A stretch of 64,000 nucleotides of DNA from Qipengyuania atrilutea (GCF_013370205.1 NZ_JABWGV010000001.1:1-64000); one strand, 5' to 3'; shown: positions 26,838 to 37,058, counted from the stretch's first letter. Program-made: numbers and translations. Notes: generated from the letters alone by a model not told the origin.

Positions 26838-29229
26838 TTGAGACGATCTCCACGTCGGTCGATTTGAGGTCGGCGGAACTTCCGCCGGCGGATAGTTTGA
26901 CTGGGCCTGGCTCGTTCACCTCTTCCATCGCCCGGTTCCAGATCGTGAGCTGGTCTGGGGTTACGGCGAAGGTCAGCGTGCGCGTTTCGCCGGGCTGGAG
27001 GGTGACGCGCTCGAAGCCCTTGAGCTCGAGCACGGGACGCGTGACCGATACGTCGGTCCGCGTGATATAGAGCTGAACCACCTCGTCGCCGGCGACGCTA
27101 CCCGTATTGGTCACGTCGACCGCCGCCGTGATCGGTTCGGCCAGGCCGAAGCGGCGTTTGCCGGGGCGAGGCTCGGAAATGGCGAAGCTGGTATAGGAAA
27201 GCCCGTGTCCGAAGGGGAACAGCGGCCCCTTGTCGTCGAACAGATAGCCGCGGCGCGCGCTCGGCTTGTGGTTGTAGAAATAGGGGACTTGCCCCGCATT
27301 TCGGACGACCGTCACCGGCATTTTCGCGCCCGGATTGATCCGGCCTAGCAGCGCCTCGGCAACCGCGATGCCGCCTTCCTGCCCCGGATACCAGCATTCG
27401 AGGATCGCGTCGGCTTTCTCGATGACGTTCGGCCAACTCGGCGGGCGTCCGTTGTAGGCGGTAACGATGAGCGGTTTGCCGAGCGCTGCGAGGGCGTCCA
27501 CCAGTTCGTTCTGCTCGCCGACGATATCGATGTCCGTCCGGTCGCCGAGGTGATCGCTGGCGAAGCCCTCGCGGCTTGTTTGTTCGGTATCGCCGATGGC
27601 GAGAACGATCGTGTCGGCACCGCGCGCGACCTCGACCGCTTCCTGGATCAGCCGCAGGTTCTCCGCGCGATCCGCAAGATAGATGAGATCCTGGGAGCGG
27701 TCTTCGCTGGTGGTGATGAAGACCCCCTGCGCGGTTACGAAGTCGGCATCGGGTGCGATCTGACGCAGCCCTTCGATCAGGCTGATGCGCTGCTTCGGAA
27801 CGCTCGAATAGCCGCCGAGCCGTGCGATCGCCTGGTTCGGACCGATGACCGCGACGCGTCCCATCGTGCTACGATCGAGCGGTAGCGCGCCGTTCTTGTT
27901 GGTGAGCAGGCATAGGCTCTTGCGCGCCGCCTCCAATGCCAGTGCGCGCGCTTCGCGGTTGCCGGTGATGCGCTGCGAGAGTTCGAAGTCGCCATAGGGG
28001 TTTTCGAACAGACCGGCCCGGAACTTCATGGTCAGCATCCGGGCACAGGCGCGGTTCACCAGTTCGACCGGAATGCGCCCTGCCTCGACCGCATCGACGA
28101 GGGTCGCGTAGGCCATGCCTTCGGGAAGTTCGCTGTCGACCCCGGCGCGCAGCGCTTGGCGCGCCGCATCTTCGAGATCGTCCGCGACCTTGTGCAGCGT
28201 CGCGAGTTCGTGGACGCCGCCGTAGTCGCTTACGATCACCCCGTCGAAACCCCATTCGCCGCGCAGGATGTCGCCGAGCAGCCACGTGTTCGCATGGCTT
28301 GGAATACCGTCGATCTCGTTATAACTCGGCATAACGCTGCGGATGGAAGTGCGCTTCACCACCTCGCGGAAAGGCGGGAAGAAGTTCTCGCGCAGTTCGC
28401 GTTCGGAAAGCTGCGCGGGCGAGATGTTGTTGCCCGCTTCGGGCTGTCCGTGACCGGTCATGTGCTTGAGCGTCGCGAAGACCTTGCCGTCCGCCAGCTT
28501 TTCGAACTTGCCGGCGCCCTGCAGCCCTTCGACAGCGGCGACGCCCATCTCGCCGACGAGGTAGGGATCTTCGCCCCAGGTCTCCTCGATCCGGCCCCAA
28601 CGCGGATCGCGGACGATGTCGACGACCGGACTGAGGACGAGCGGGACACCGCGAGAGCGGACCTCGCGCGCGGTTACCGACTGCACGCGCCGCATCAGGT
28701 CGGGATCGAACGTCCCGGCGAGCGCAATGGCCTGCGGGAACATGGTCGCTTCGGTTGCCATGTAACCGTGCAGCGATTCCTCGTGCAGCAGGACCGGGAT
28801 GCCGAGCCGCGTATCCTCTATTGCCCAGCGCTGCAGCGCATTGATGAACTCGACCGTCTGCTGCGGCGTGCGCCAATTGGCAGCGGTTCCGCCGGAGGCC
28901 TCGGAGACGCCGGGCACGCCGCGCTTGTCGCTCGGCCTCGTGACGTGGCCGATACCGTGCGGGAAAGCCTTGCTTGCGCGCGCCGGGTCGAAAGCGAGGC
29001 CGTCGATCATGTCGCCCTTCGCCGCCCAGGCGGTGCGGATCTGCGCGACCTTTTCTTCCAGCGTCATCCGCGCCATCAGGTCGGCGACACGTGCGGCGAT
29101 CGGCGCGTCGGCCCTCTTGTAGAGCGGTCCGCTGCCTTGCGCGAAGGCGGCAGGTGCTTGCGCAACGGCCAGCGCGGAGAGGCTGCCGGTCGTAAGCATG
29201 GCGAGGGCGCTGCGGCGAGTGAGGCTCAT
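26830..29229 (-). CDS. GH3 beta-xylosidase/beta-glucosidase, Tat signal
   Basis: The protein has 799 residues. The signal begins TRRSALAM and ends near PAAFAQ, so Tat export is likely. The GH3 N-terminal barrel carries the nucleophile D335 in VIVSDYGG, with KHMTGHG upstream. The GH3 C-domain includes VLAIGDTEQTSREGF, and a fibronectin-III-like domain ends the protein. The SDY form and the neighbours (GH10, GH67, GH43) favour release of xylose from xylo-oligosaccharides. It is clearly paralogous to the next gene upstream and overlaps it by 4 bp (ATGA). Confidence 0.94.
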   Translation of the reverse strand: MSLTRRSALAMLTTGSLSALAVAQAPAAFAQGSGPLYKRADAPIAARVADLMARMTLEEKVAQIRTAWAAKGDMIDGLAFDPARASKAFPHGIGHVTRPSDKRGVPGVSEASGGTAANWRTPQQTVEFINALQRWAIEDTRLGIPVLLHEESLHGYMATEATMFPQAIALAGTFDPDLMRRVQSVTAREVRSRGVPLVLSPVVDIVRDPRWGRIEETWGEDPYLVGEMGVAAVEGLQGAGKFEKLADGKVFATLKHMTGHGQPEAGNNISPAQLSERELRENFFPPFREVVKRTSIRSVMPSYNEIDGIPSHANTWLLGDILRGEWGFDGVIVSDYGGVHELATLHKVADDLEDAARQALRAGVDSELPEGMAYATLVDAVEAGRIPVELVNRACARMLTMKFRAGLFENPYGDFELSQRITGNREARALALEAARKSLCLLTNKNGALPLDRSTMGRVAVIGPNQAIARLGGYSSVPKQRISLIEGLRQIAPDADFVTAQGVFITTSEDRSQDLIYLADRAENLRLIQEAVEVARGADTIVLAIGDTEQTSREGFASDHLGDRTDIDIVGEQNELVDALAALGKPLIVTAYNGRPPSWPNVIEKADAILECWYPGQEGGIAVAEALLGRINPGAKMPVTVVRNAGQVPYFYNHKPSARRGYLFDDKGPLFPFGHGLSYTSFAISEPRPGKRRFGLAEPITAAVDVTNTGSVAGDEVVQLYITRTDVSVTRPVLELKGFERVTLQPGETRTLTFAVTPDQLTIWNRAMEEVNEPGPVKLSAGGSSADLKSTDVEIVSNA

Positions 29230-31625
29230 GGCGTCACCTCCAGTTCGGTTTCAGCAAGCTCTGCGGAGTTCGAGCCGACCATGATGGTGAACGTGCCGGG
29301 TTCGGTGACACGCTCCATGTCGCGGTTCCACAGGGCGAAGGCATCGGGGCGGATCGCGATGTCGACCTGACGGGTTTCTCCCGGCTCGAGCGTGACGCGC
29401 TCGAAACCGACCAGTTCCTTGACCGGCCGCGTGACCGAGCTGATCTGGTCGCGCAGATACACTTGAACGACCTCGTCGCCCGCCATGCTGCCGGTGTTGG
29501 TGACGGGAACGCGGACCGTCACGCCCTGACCGGCCGTAATCGAAGCGGACGACAGCACCGGCGCGCCGATCTCGAAGTCGGTGTAGGAGAGGCCGAAGCC
29601 GAACGGATAGAGCGGAGACACGTCGGAGAAGAGGTAGCCGCGCCGCGCGCTCGGCTTGTAATTGTAGAAGTTGGGCAGCTGGCCGACGTTGCGTGCGACT
29701 GTAACCGGCAGCTTGCCGCCCGGATTGACGCGCCCGAACAGCGCATCCGCGATCGCGGTTCCCTGCTGCTCACCCGCGTACCACGTCTCGAGAATGGCGT
29801 CGGACTGCTCGGCGATAGTGGGGTAGCTCGGCGGGCGGCCGTTGACGAGGACCGTCACGACCGGTTTGCCCAGTGCCTTCATGGCCGCAAAAAGTTCGTT
29901 CTGTTCGCCGACGAGGTCGAGGCTGGTGCGGTCGCCCAGATGATTGTCGGCCCAGCCTTCGCGGCTGGTCTGCTCGGTATCCCCGACGAAGAGTACGATA
30001 ACGTCTGCTCCGCGCGCCGCCTCGACCGCTTCGGCAATCATGCGGCGGTTTTCGGCCGGATCGGACAGCTCGACCTCGTCGGCCCACCAGTCGTCGTTTT
30101 CGGTGATTGAAACGCCCGGCGCGTGGATGATGTTCGCCCGCTCTCCCACCAGTGCGCGAATGCCTTCGAGCGGCGTGACGGTATCGCGGGGGATGCCGTA
30201 GTATCCGCCGAGCCGCGCGACATCCGCATTCGGACCGACCACGGCGATCGTCGGCTTCTGCGAACTGGTCGGCATGGCGAGCGGCAGGACGCCGTCGTTC
30301 TTGAGCAGGATCAGCGATTTCGCCGCGGCCTGCCGGGCGAGAGCGATGCCTTCAGCATTGTTCGATGCAAGCGCCGGGGCGCTGTCCGTGACGAAGGGCT
30401 CTTCGAACAGGCCGGCATTGAACTTCATCGTTAGGATGCGCTCGACCGCGGTATCGATCTGCTCCTGCGAAATCCGGCCATCGGCTACCAGCTGCGGCAG
30501 CGTGCGGTAGGCTACCCCGTCGGGGAAATCGATGTCGACGCCGGCGTTCATGGCAAGGACGGCAGCACCCGGAATGTCTTCGGTGATCTTGTGGCGCGAG
30601 ACCATTTCCTCGATCGCGAAATAGTCGGATACGACCGCACCTTCGTAGCCCCATTCATCGCGCAACACGTCTTCGAGGAGCCAGCGGTTCGAGTGGCTCG
30701 GAATACCGTCGATCTCGTTGTAGCTCGCCATCACCGCGTCGATGGCGGTGCGGTCGATGACTTCCTTGAACGGCGGGAAGAACATCTCGCGCAAGGTTCG
30801 CTCGGAAATCTGTGCAGGGCCGGTATTGGTCCCGCTTTCGGGCTGGCCGTGCCCGGTCATGTGCTTGAGCGTCGCCATGACCTGGCCGGGTTTGAGCTTC
30901 CGGTCGGTTCCGACGCCTTGCAGTCCCTCGACCGCGGCGACGCCCATTTCGGATACGAGATACGGGTCTTCGCCGAAGGTCTCCTCGATGCGGCCCCAGC
31001 GCGGATCGCGCGCGACATCGACCACCGGGGAAAGCACCTGATGGACGCCGCGCGCGCGAACTTCGCTCGCGATATAGTCGTTGATCTCGCGCACCAGATC
31101 GGGGTCCCAGGTTGAGGCGAGCCCGATCGATTGCGGAAAGCTGGTCGCATCGAGCGCCGCGAGGCCGTGCAGCGATTCTTCGTGCGTCATCACCGGAATG
31201 CCGAGGCGGGTCAAGCGCGCCCACTGCTGCAGCGCATTCACGTAGCGGATGCTTTCCTCGATCGAGCGCGGCTTGAAGATGCGCGGGCTTCCGGCACCCT
31301 GAAGATCGGAAGGGCGTGCGAAAAAGCCGATCCCGTGCGGGTAGAGTTCGCGCGCCTTGGCGGAATCGAAGAAATTCGCCTCGTCCTGTATCTCCGGCTT
31401 GTTGGTCCAGGCAGAGATCATCTGCGCCAGTTTCTCTTCCAGCGTCATGCGCGCCATCAGGTCGGCGACGCGCTGCTCGGTCGGAAGCGAGGCATCCCAG
31501 TAAGGCGCATCGGCCATCGGCCTTGCGGCGGCGGTTTCCTGAGCGATGGCGGCAGGGATTGTAACGGGCGACAGGGCGGCTAGGCTCGCCGCGACGAGGA
31601 GCGTGCCCCGCATGAACTTACGCAT
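29226..31625 (-). CDS. GH3 beta-xylosidase/beta-glucosidase
   Basis: The protein has 799 residues from the ATG at 31625, preceded by GGGAGAG; longer in-frame starts would cross the operator and are rejected. A Sec signal ends near PAAIAQ. The nucleophile is D334 in AVVSDYFAIEEM, and the order of N-terminal barrel, C-domain (VLFVGDTEQTSREGW) and FnIII-like domain is the same as in the paralogue it overlaps. It heads the operon GH3-GH3-GH10 and probably acts in the periplasm on xylo-oligosaccharides. Twin GH3 copies may differ in chain-length or linkage preference. Confidence 0.94.
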   Translation of the reverse strand: MRKFMRGTLLVAASLAALSPVTIPAAIAQETAAARPMADAPYWDASLPTEQRVADLMARMTLEEKLAQMISAWTNKPEIQDEANFFDSAKARELYPHGIGFFARPSDLQGAGSPRIFKPRSIEESIRYVNALQQWARLTRLGIPVMTHEESLHGLAALDATSFPQSIGLASTWDPDLVREINDYIASEVRARGVHQVLSPVVDVARDPRWGRIEETFGEDPYLVSEMGVAAVEGLQGVGTDRKLKPGQVMATLKHMTGHGQPESGTNTGPAQISERTLREMFFPPFKEVIDRTAIDAVMASYNEIDGIPSHSNRWLLEDVLRDEWGYEGAVVSDYFAIEEMVSRHKITEDIPGAAVLAMNAGVDIDFPDGVAYRTLPQLVADGRISQEQIDTAVERILTMKFNAGLFEEPFVTDSAPALASNNAEGIALARQAAAKSLILLKNDGVLPLAMPTSSQKPTIAVVGPNADVARLGGYYGIPRDTVTPLEGIRALVGERANIIHAPGVSITENDDWWADEVELSDPAENRRMIAEAVEAARGADVIVLFVGDTEQTSREGWADNHLGDRTSLDLVGEQNELFAAMKALGKPVVTVLVNGRPPSYPTIAEQSDAILETWYAGEQQGTAIADALFGRVNPGGKLPVTVARNVGQLPNFYNYKPSARRGYLFSDVSPLYPFGFGLSYTDFEIGAPVLSSASITAGQGVTVRVPVTNTGSMAGDEVVQVYLRDQISSVTRPVKELVGFERVTLEPGETRQVDIAIRPDAFALWNRDMERVTEPGTFTIMVGSNSAELAETELEVTP

Positions 31626-31670
31626 TTCAATCTCTCTCCCATGTACCGGTCTTGACCGCCGGAATTGTTC

Positions 31671-31684
31671 TGTTAGCGCTACCA
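31671..31684. promoter_or_regulatory. LacI-type operator, copy B
   Basis: TGTTAGCGCTACCA lies between the divergent GH3 operon and the GH67 gene and abuts the GH67 start codons. It is a palindrome with one pair of mismatches and fits the locus consensus TGNTAGCGCTANCA. Confidence 0.8.
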
Positions 31685-31686
31685 TG

Positions 31687-33789
31687 ATGAGGGGTTCAAA
31701 GCTTGTCAACCGGATTGGAAATGCGTTTGCAGCGTTAGTCGGGGCGGCGCTACTGGCAGCGCCCGCGGCGGCGGAAGACGGCTACGATCTGTGGCTGCGC
31801 TATGCGCCGCTGGAAGGCGAAGCGCGCGAGATCTTGGCGGGTCTGTCGCTGCACCCCGACGTGCCGGACGAACTTGTGTCCGACCCGACGATTGCGGTTG
31901 CGGTCGCGGAACTTGAGCGCGGCATCGGCTCGCTTATCGGAGAAAGCCGAACGACGCCGCAGACGCGCTTCGACATCGATTTCGACTGCCGCAATGAGGA
32001 CGTGGGCGGCATTCCGGGAGCGTACCGCATCGCTCGACTGTCGGGCGGAGACGGACTTGCACTGACGGCACCCGATTCCGGAGGTTGTCTCTACGGCACT
32101 TTCGCCTTGCTGCGCGAATTGTCGCTCGGCCAGGATCCGCGCGTAGTCGACCTCGTCTCCGCTCCCGCGATGCCGCTCCGCATGCTGAACCACTGGGACA
32201 ATCCCGACGGTCATGTCGAACGCGGCTACGCCGGGCGCTCCATTTTCGACTGGTGGCATCTGCCCGAGCGTCTCGATGAGCGGATGATCGATTACGCGAG
32301 GGCCAATGCCTCGATCGGGATCAACGGCGTCGTCGTGAACAACGTCAACGCACGCGCTTTCATGTTGGAGCCGCGTTACATCGCCAAATACAAGCGTCTC
32401 GCCGACGCTTGGCGCCCTTTCGGCATCCGTCTGTACGTTTCTGCGCGCTTCAGTGCTCCGCAGGACATCGGCGGGCTCGAAACCTCCGACCCGCTCGATC
32501 CGGCGGTGCGCGCGTGGTGGAAGGCGAAAGCGGACGAGTTCTACCGCGCGGTCCCCGACTTCGGCGGCTTTCTCGTGAAGGCCAACAGCGAAGGTCAGCC
32601 CGGGCCGCAGGATTATGACCGCACGCATGCGGACGGCGCGAACATGCTCGCCGAGGCGGTAGGGAACCGCGGGACGATCATCTGGCGCGCTTTCGTCTAT
32701 TCCGAGACCGACGAGACCGACCGCGCAAAGCAGGCCTATGCCGAATTCGTGCCGCTCGACGGGCAATTCGCGGACAATGTCATCATCCAGGTGAAGAACG
32801 GTCCGCTCGATTTTCAGCCGCGTGAGCCTTTCCATCCGATGTTCGGCGCGATGCCGAACACGAAACTGATGCTCGAAACGCAGATCACGAAGGAATACCT
32901 CGGTTTCGCGAGCCATCTCGCTTTCCTCGCTCCGATGTGGAGCGAAGTGCTCGAAGCGGAAACGGGGCGGGGCGGCACAGTCGCCGAGGTCGTCGCGCCC
33001 GCGGGGATTGCTGGGGTGGCGAACACTGGGTCGGACCGCAACTGGAGCGGATCGGACTTCGATCAGGCGAACTGGTATGCGCTCGGACGGCTGGCATGGG
33101 ACCCCTCGCTTTCGAGCGAGCGGATTGCACGCGAATGGGCGGTGCAGACGTTCACGCGCAACCCGCAGGCGGTCGAGACTATCGCTAAGATGATGCTCGA
33201 TAGCCGGGAAGCGGTGGTCCGCTACATGACGCCGCTCGGTCTCGCGCATCTGATGGCGACCGGCCACCACTATGGCCCCGCTCCCTGGGTATGCGACCTC
33301 GACCGGCCGGAGTGGAACCCGTGCTACTACCACCGCGCAGATGCGGACGGCATCGGGTTTGACCGGACCGCGTCAGGCTCCAATGCGCTGTCGCAGTATG
33401 CGGACAGCGTTGCGGCTCGGTGGGCGGACCCGCAAACCATCGATCGCGAATATCTCCTGTGGTTCCACCATGTCGACTGGAATGCCCGGATGCATTCGGG
33501 ACAGACGCTGTGGGAAGAACTGGTCCGCGAATACGACCGCGGGATTTCCGAGGTCGATGCGATGGCCGAGGCTTGGAACGGGCTTGCTGCCGCGGTCGAC
33601 CCGCAGCGCCACCGGGCGGTAGCGGAGAACCTCGCCATCCAGCAGGGCGAAGCGCGCTGGTGGCGTAACGCCTCGATCGCCTACTGGCGCTCGCTCAACG
33701 GTTTGCCGATGCCCGAAGGAGCGGCCCCACCGCCCGAAACGTTGGAAGAATACAAGGCACGCAGTTTCCCCGAAGCACCGGGGCAGTAG
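31687..33789 (+). CDS. GH67 alpha-glucuronidase
   Basis: The protein has 700 residues from the ATG at 31687 (31684 is equally possible). A signal peptide ends near APAAAE, and the protein is close to the family's usual ~700-720 residues. GH67 motifs are present: DLWLRYAPL at the N-terminus, the acid region KANSEGQPGP, and candidate base residues in GPLDFQPREP and ETQITKEYLGF. The enzyme removes (4-O-methyl)glucuronic acid from the non-reducing end of aldouronic acids made by GH10. No ribosome-binding site is visible because the operator touches the start, so the mRNA may be leaderless. It is divergent from the GH3 operon. Confidence 0.94.
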   Translation: MRGSKLVNRIGNAFAALVGAALLAAPAAAEDGYDLWLRYAPLEGEAREILAGLSLHPDVPDELVSDPTIAVAVAELERGIGSLIGESRTTPQTRFDIDFDCRNEDVGGIPGAYRIARLSGGDGLALTAPDSGGCLYGTFALLRELSLGQDPRVVDLVSAPAMPLRMLNHWDNPDGHVERGYAGRSIFDWWHLPERLDERMIDYARANASIGINGVVVNNVNARAFMLEPRYIAKYKRLADAWRPFGIRLYVSARFSAPQDIGGLETSDPLDPAVRAWWKAKADEFYRAVPDFGGFLVKANSEGQPGPQDYDRTHADGANMLAEAVGNRGTIIWRAFVYSETDETDRAKQAYAEFVPLDGQFADNVIIQVKNGPLDFQPREPFHPMFGAMPNTKLMLETQITKEYLGFASHLAFLAPMWSEVLEAETGRGGTVAEVVAPAGIAGVANTGSDRNWSGSDFDQANWYALGRLAWDPSLSSERIAREWAVQTFTRNPQAVETIAKMMLDSREAVVRYMTPLGLAHLMATGHHYGPAPWVCDLDRPEWNPCYYHRADADGIGFDRTASGSNALSQYADSVAARWADPQTIDREYLLWFHHVDWNARMHSGQTLWEELVREYDRGISEVDAMAEAWNGLAAAVDPQRHRAVAENLAIQQGEARWWRNASIAYWRSLNGLPMPEGAAPPPETLEEYKARSFPEAPGQ

Positions 33790-33801
33790 CGTTCGGTTCG
33801 G

Positions 33802-35154
33802 TCAGGCCGGGCAGAGTGTTTCGATGCCGAGGCACATGCGCTCGGCGTGGCGGCGCACGAGCGCGATCATCTCGTCATCGCTGTCGAAATTGCCGTACCA
33901 CCCCTGCGGTTCGTGCGGCGGGTCGCCCATGTAGGCGAGGTCGCCGTCACGGAAGCGGAAATCCGCATGTGCCGCACGTGCTTCGCCGTTCCACGCCCAG
34001 AAATTGCTTCCCTGCAGAGCGCCGCCCTCGCGCCAGCTCTGCTCGACCGCGTCGTAGATCGTGCGGTAATAGCGTTCGCGAAATTCGGTCGACGCGGCGG
34101 GGTCATAGGCTTCGCCGTCGCGCGGAAAACCGAACTCTTCGACGAGCAGCGGCTTGTCCATTGCTTCGGCAATACGCTGGTGGACGGTGAGGTATTCTTC
34201 CACCTTCGCCTTCCCCGAAGGCCATGTTCCCGGCAGATCGTCGCCCTCGACCCAGCCCCAGTTGAGCGGCCAGATATGCGCGGTTACGTAATCGACCGGC
34301 TCGTGTGCGGCGACGACCAGTTCTTCGCTCCCGTTCGTCGCCATCGTCCCCTCCTGCCCGAGCGAGACGAGGTGATTTCGGTCGAGCGAACGGATCAGGT
34401 CGGCAGTCGAGGCGATCCAGGACAGATAGGCGTCACGGTGCCTCGCGATGGCTGCATCGCTGCCGCCGGGGCGCGGTTCGTTTGCGAGCTGCCAGCTCAT
34501 GATTGCGGGGTCTTCGCTGTAGCGCTGGCCGGTGAGGGAGTTGGTCCGACCGACGAGTTTCGCAACGTGAGCGCGATACGCCGCCAGCGCGGCATCGTTG
34601 GCGTAGAACGCAGCCGTCGCATCGGCGAAGGCAGGCCAGGGGTGCGCCGGATCCCCCATGTCCATGTACTCGCCGGTCGCGCGGTAAAGCAGCGTCTGCA
34701 AACCGCCCGACCACTCCCAGAAGTTCGACAGCACCAGCACCGCGGTCATGCCGCGCTTGCCGATCTCGGCCATGGCGAAATCGAGCCCTTCGAAGAGCTC
34801 GGGATTGCCGCTCCCGTCACCGTGCGTGAAGCCGGGCGCAATCGAGTTCTTCAGCGGTCCTTCTTCGGCGGCCGCCATGATCCGCAAATTGTTGACGCCC
34901 ATGGCTTGCAGGCGGTCGAGTTCGCGTAGCAGACGCGCGCGGTTGCCGTACTCCGCGTCCGCCCCGAGCCAAGCGGCATACCACAGGTTCGCGCCGACGA
35001 TGCGGTAGTGCTGGTCAGCGCGCAGCAGCCGCGTGCCGCGCCGCTCAACGAAATTGCTCGCCGCGGAAGCAAAATTGTGGACGCATCCGCCGAGCGCCAT
35101 CAATGCCGCGCTCGCGCCCGTTGTGGCCAGCAGTGTGCGTCGATCGATTCTCAC
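33802..35154 (-). CDS. GH5-family (mannanase-like) lipoprotein
   Basis: The protein has 450 residues from a GTG that overlaps the upstream stop (GTGA). The N-terminus shows DRRTLL (Tat-like) and the lipobox LGGC with Cys24. The barrel has the acid/base Glu in WQLANEPRPGG and the nucleophile Glu in PLLVEEFGFPRDG. The sequence around NLWYAAWLG and VNNLRIMAAAEE resembles subfamily-7 beta-mannanases. It would cut mannan or glucomannan, which often accompanies xylan in plant walls. It is last in the operon xylB-xylC-SASA-GH5. Subfamily is inferred. Confidence 0.85.
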   Translation of the reverse strand: MRIDRRTLLATTGASAALMALGGCVHNFASAASNFVERRGTRLLRADQHYRIVGANLWYAAWLGADAEYGNRARLLRELDRLQAMGVNNLRIMAAAEEGPLKNSIAPGFTHGDGSGNPELFEGLDFAMAEIGKRGMTAVLVLSNFWEWSGGLQTLLYRATGEYMDMGDPAHPWPAFADATAAFYANDAALAAYRAHVAKLVGRTNSLTGQRYSEDPAIMSWQLANEPRPGGSDAAIARHRDAYLSWIASTADLIRSLDRNHLVSLGQEGTMATNGSEELVVAAHEPVDYVTAHIWPLNWGWVEGDDLPGTWPSGKAKVEEYLTVHQRIAEAMDKPLLVEEFGFPRDGEAYDPAASTEFRERYYRTIYDAVEQSWREGGALQGSNFWAWNGEARAAHADFRFRDGDLAYMGDPPHEPQGWYGNFDSDDEMIALVRRHAERMCLGIETLCPA

Positions 35155-37058
35155 TGCTCGATCGCGAGTTCGAAGCCCGGTATCGGCCTGCCGCCGCCGT
35201 CGTAAAGATTGACGACCGGTGCATCGGCCCATGCATAACGCACTCGTATCGGCGTCATGCCATCTTGCGGAGCGATGACCAGCCGCTCGCCCTCAAGCGC
35301 AGGCAGCACGAAGCGGCAGCTTTCCGCAGCTTCGCCGCAAAGTTCTACGCCGAGCGGGACCGGGCCGCCGTAAGCAACGAGGTCGCCTTCGAGATCGCTG
35401 AAGCCGACCACGATATTGCCGCCCTCGCGGAGCGCGTATTGCGGCTTGGGCATCGTTTCGCCGGCGAACGCCTCGGCCAGTCGGACGCCCAGCACGTTCT
35501 TATTGGCGGGGTGAATGTCGGTCGGCTCGCCGATATCGATTGCAGTCACTAGGTCCGCGTTTTCATCCGCCATGACGGCGTCGAGCTGTTCCTGCCGCAG
35601 CTGCGCCCAGCCGGATTCGACCGGAACGGTCTCGCGCTGACCGAAGTTCGCAAGCTGCACGACCAGCATCTTCGCCTGCTCGCCGAACTGGCTGCGCCAA
35701 CCATCGAACAATGCGTCGAGCTTGCGGTCGTAGTCGGCTTGGCCGACGTCGCTTTCACCCTGGTACCACGCGACTGCTGCAAGCCGCATCGGTCCGAGGG
35801 GCGCGACCATCGCGTTATGCATGACCCCGGCGCCTGCATTGGCATCCCACGGTGCGCGGGGCGGCGTACCATCGACATCGCTTTTCGCATATTCCCAATC
35901 TGCGCCGAGCGGAACCGGAGCGCCGCCGCTGGCCGATGTGAAGAACAGCCGGTCGGCCCCCGCGTAAAAACCGCCACTGTCCCAAGCATTGTTGGCTGCG
36001 ATTAGAATCTCGTTCTCGCCAGCGCGTAGAAGGTCGGCAGGCACGCGGTAGTTGCGCTCGACGCCCCAGCCGAAGGTGTATCCGACCGGCTCGCCGTTCA
36101 CGAAGGTCAGGTCGAGATCGTCGATCGCGCCGATGGACAGTTCGCCGCCTGCCGCGGCCTGTTCCGGTGTCAGGGTCAGCGTCTGCCGCAGCCAGACATT
36201 GGCGACCGGATCGGTGTCCAACCCGGTCCCCTCCCACTCGTTCCAGAAAGAGAACTGCGGGATCGGCGACCAGTCGAGCGTGCTCGTGTCGCGCCACGGC
36301 TCGCGGCCGCCATCCTGCGCGCGCCACCATTCCTTCCAGCGCGGAACGAAGGCCCGCGTCGCTTCGAGCGGATCTTCGGCATAGGCTTGCAGCAGTGCAG
36401 TCGTGTCGGCGCCCTCTAGGGTTTGGACGCCCTCCGGTGTCAGCCACGCGCGCGCCGCGCTCCCGCCCCAGTTTGAATGGATAAGCCCGACGGGCACTTC
36501 GGGTCGGCGTTCGCGAAGCTGTTTGCCCATGTAAAAGCAAGCGGCGGAGAATTCCGCGACGCTGTCCTTGCTCGCGGCGACCCACGATACCGGCTCGCCG
36601 AAAGCATCCTGCGGCACGGCTGCGGTTTTCTGCGGAATCTTGAGCAGGCGGATGCCGTCGTCCGCCGCGCGGTTCAGCTGGTTGTAGGTATCGAGCGCGC
36701 GGTTGACTGAAAGCTCCATGTTCGACTGTCCGGAACACAGAATGACGTCGCCGATCAGGATGTTCTGGTAGCGCGTCTCTCCGGTATCGTCGCTGACGAT
36801 CAACTGTGCCGGAGCGGTGCTTGCGGGCCGTGCGGGAAGGCTGAGGCGGAACGTTCCCTCGCTGTCAGTGCGGGCGGTAGTGCGCGTCTCGCCCATAATA
36901 GCGGTCACGGTCGCGCCCGGTTCCGAGCGCCCTTGAAGTATGATCGGCTCGCCGCGCTGAAGAACCATTCCTTCGCCATAACCCGGGCCCAGCACGGGCG
37001 CGGCGGCGGCGCTGCAGGAAAGCGAGACCGCCAGCGCAGTAAGGGCGGGGCGGATCAT
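35151..37058 (-). CDS. SASA-family carbohydrate acetylesterase
   Basis: The protein has 635 residues with a signal peptide (LTALAVSLSCSAAAA). The SGNH-like hydrolase motifs are split by an inserted beta-rich domain: the nucleophile Ser in ILCSGQSNMELS near residue 110, and AVAWYQGESDVGQ about 300 residues later. This split layout matches the sialate O-acetylesterase/DUF303 group, which in polysaccharide loci includes acetyl-xylan and acetyl-xyloglucan esterases (CE6/CE20-like). Removal of O-acetyl groups would open xylan to GH10. It overlaps both neighbours by 4 bp. Confidence 0.85.
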   Translation of the reverse strand: MIRPALTALAVSLSCSAAAAPVLGPGYGEGMVLQRGEPIILQGRSEPGATVTAIMGETRTTARTDSEGTFRLSLPARPASTAPAQLIVSDDTGETRYQNILIGDVILCSGQSNMELSVNRALDTYNQLNRAADDGIRLLKIPQKTAAVPQDAFGEPVSWVAASKDSVAEFSAACFYMGKQLRERRPEVPVGLIHSNWGGSAARAWLTPEGVQTLEGADTTALLQAYAEDPLEATRAFVPRWKEWWRAQDGGREPWRDTSTLDWSPIPQFSFWNEWEGTGLDTDPVANVWLRQTLTLTPEQAAAGGELSIGAIDDLDLTFVNGEPVGYTFGWGVERNYRVPADLLRAGENEILIAANNAWDSGGFYAGADRLFFTSASGGAPVPLGADWEYAKSDVDGTPPRAPWDANAGAGVMHNAMVAPLGPMRLAAVAWYQGESDVGQADYDRKLDALFDGWRSQFGEQAKMLVVQLANFGQRETVPVESGWAQLRQEQLDAVMADENADLVTAIDIGEPTDIHPANKNVLGVRLAEAFAGETMPKPQYALREGGNIVVGFSDLEGDLVAYGGPVPLGVELCGEAAESCRFVLPALEGERLVIAPQDGMTPIRVRYAWADAPVVNLYDGGGRPIPGFELAIEQ

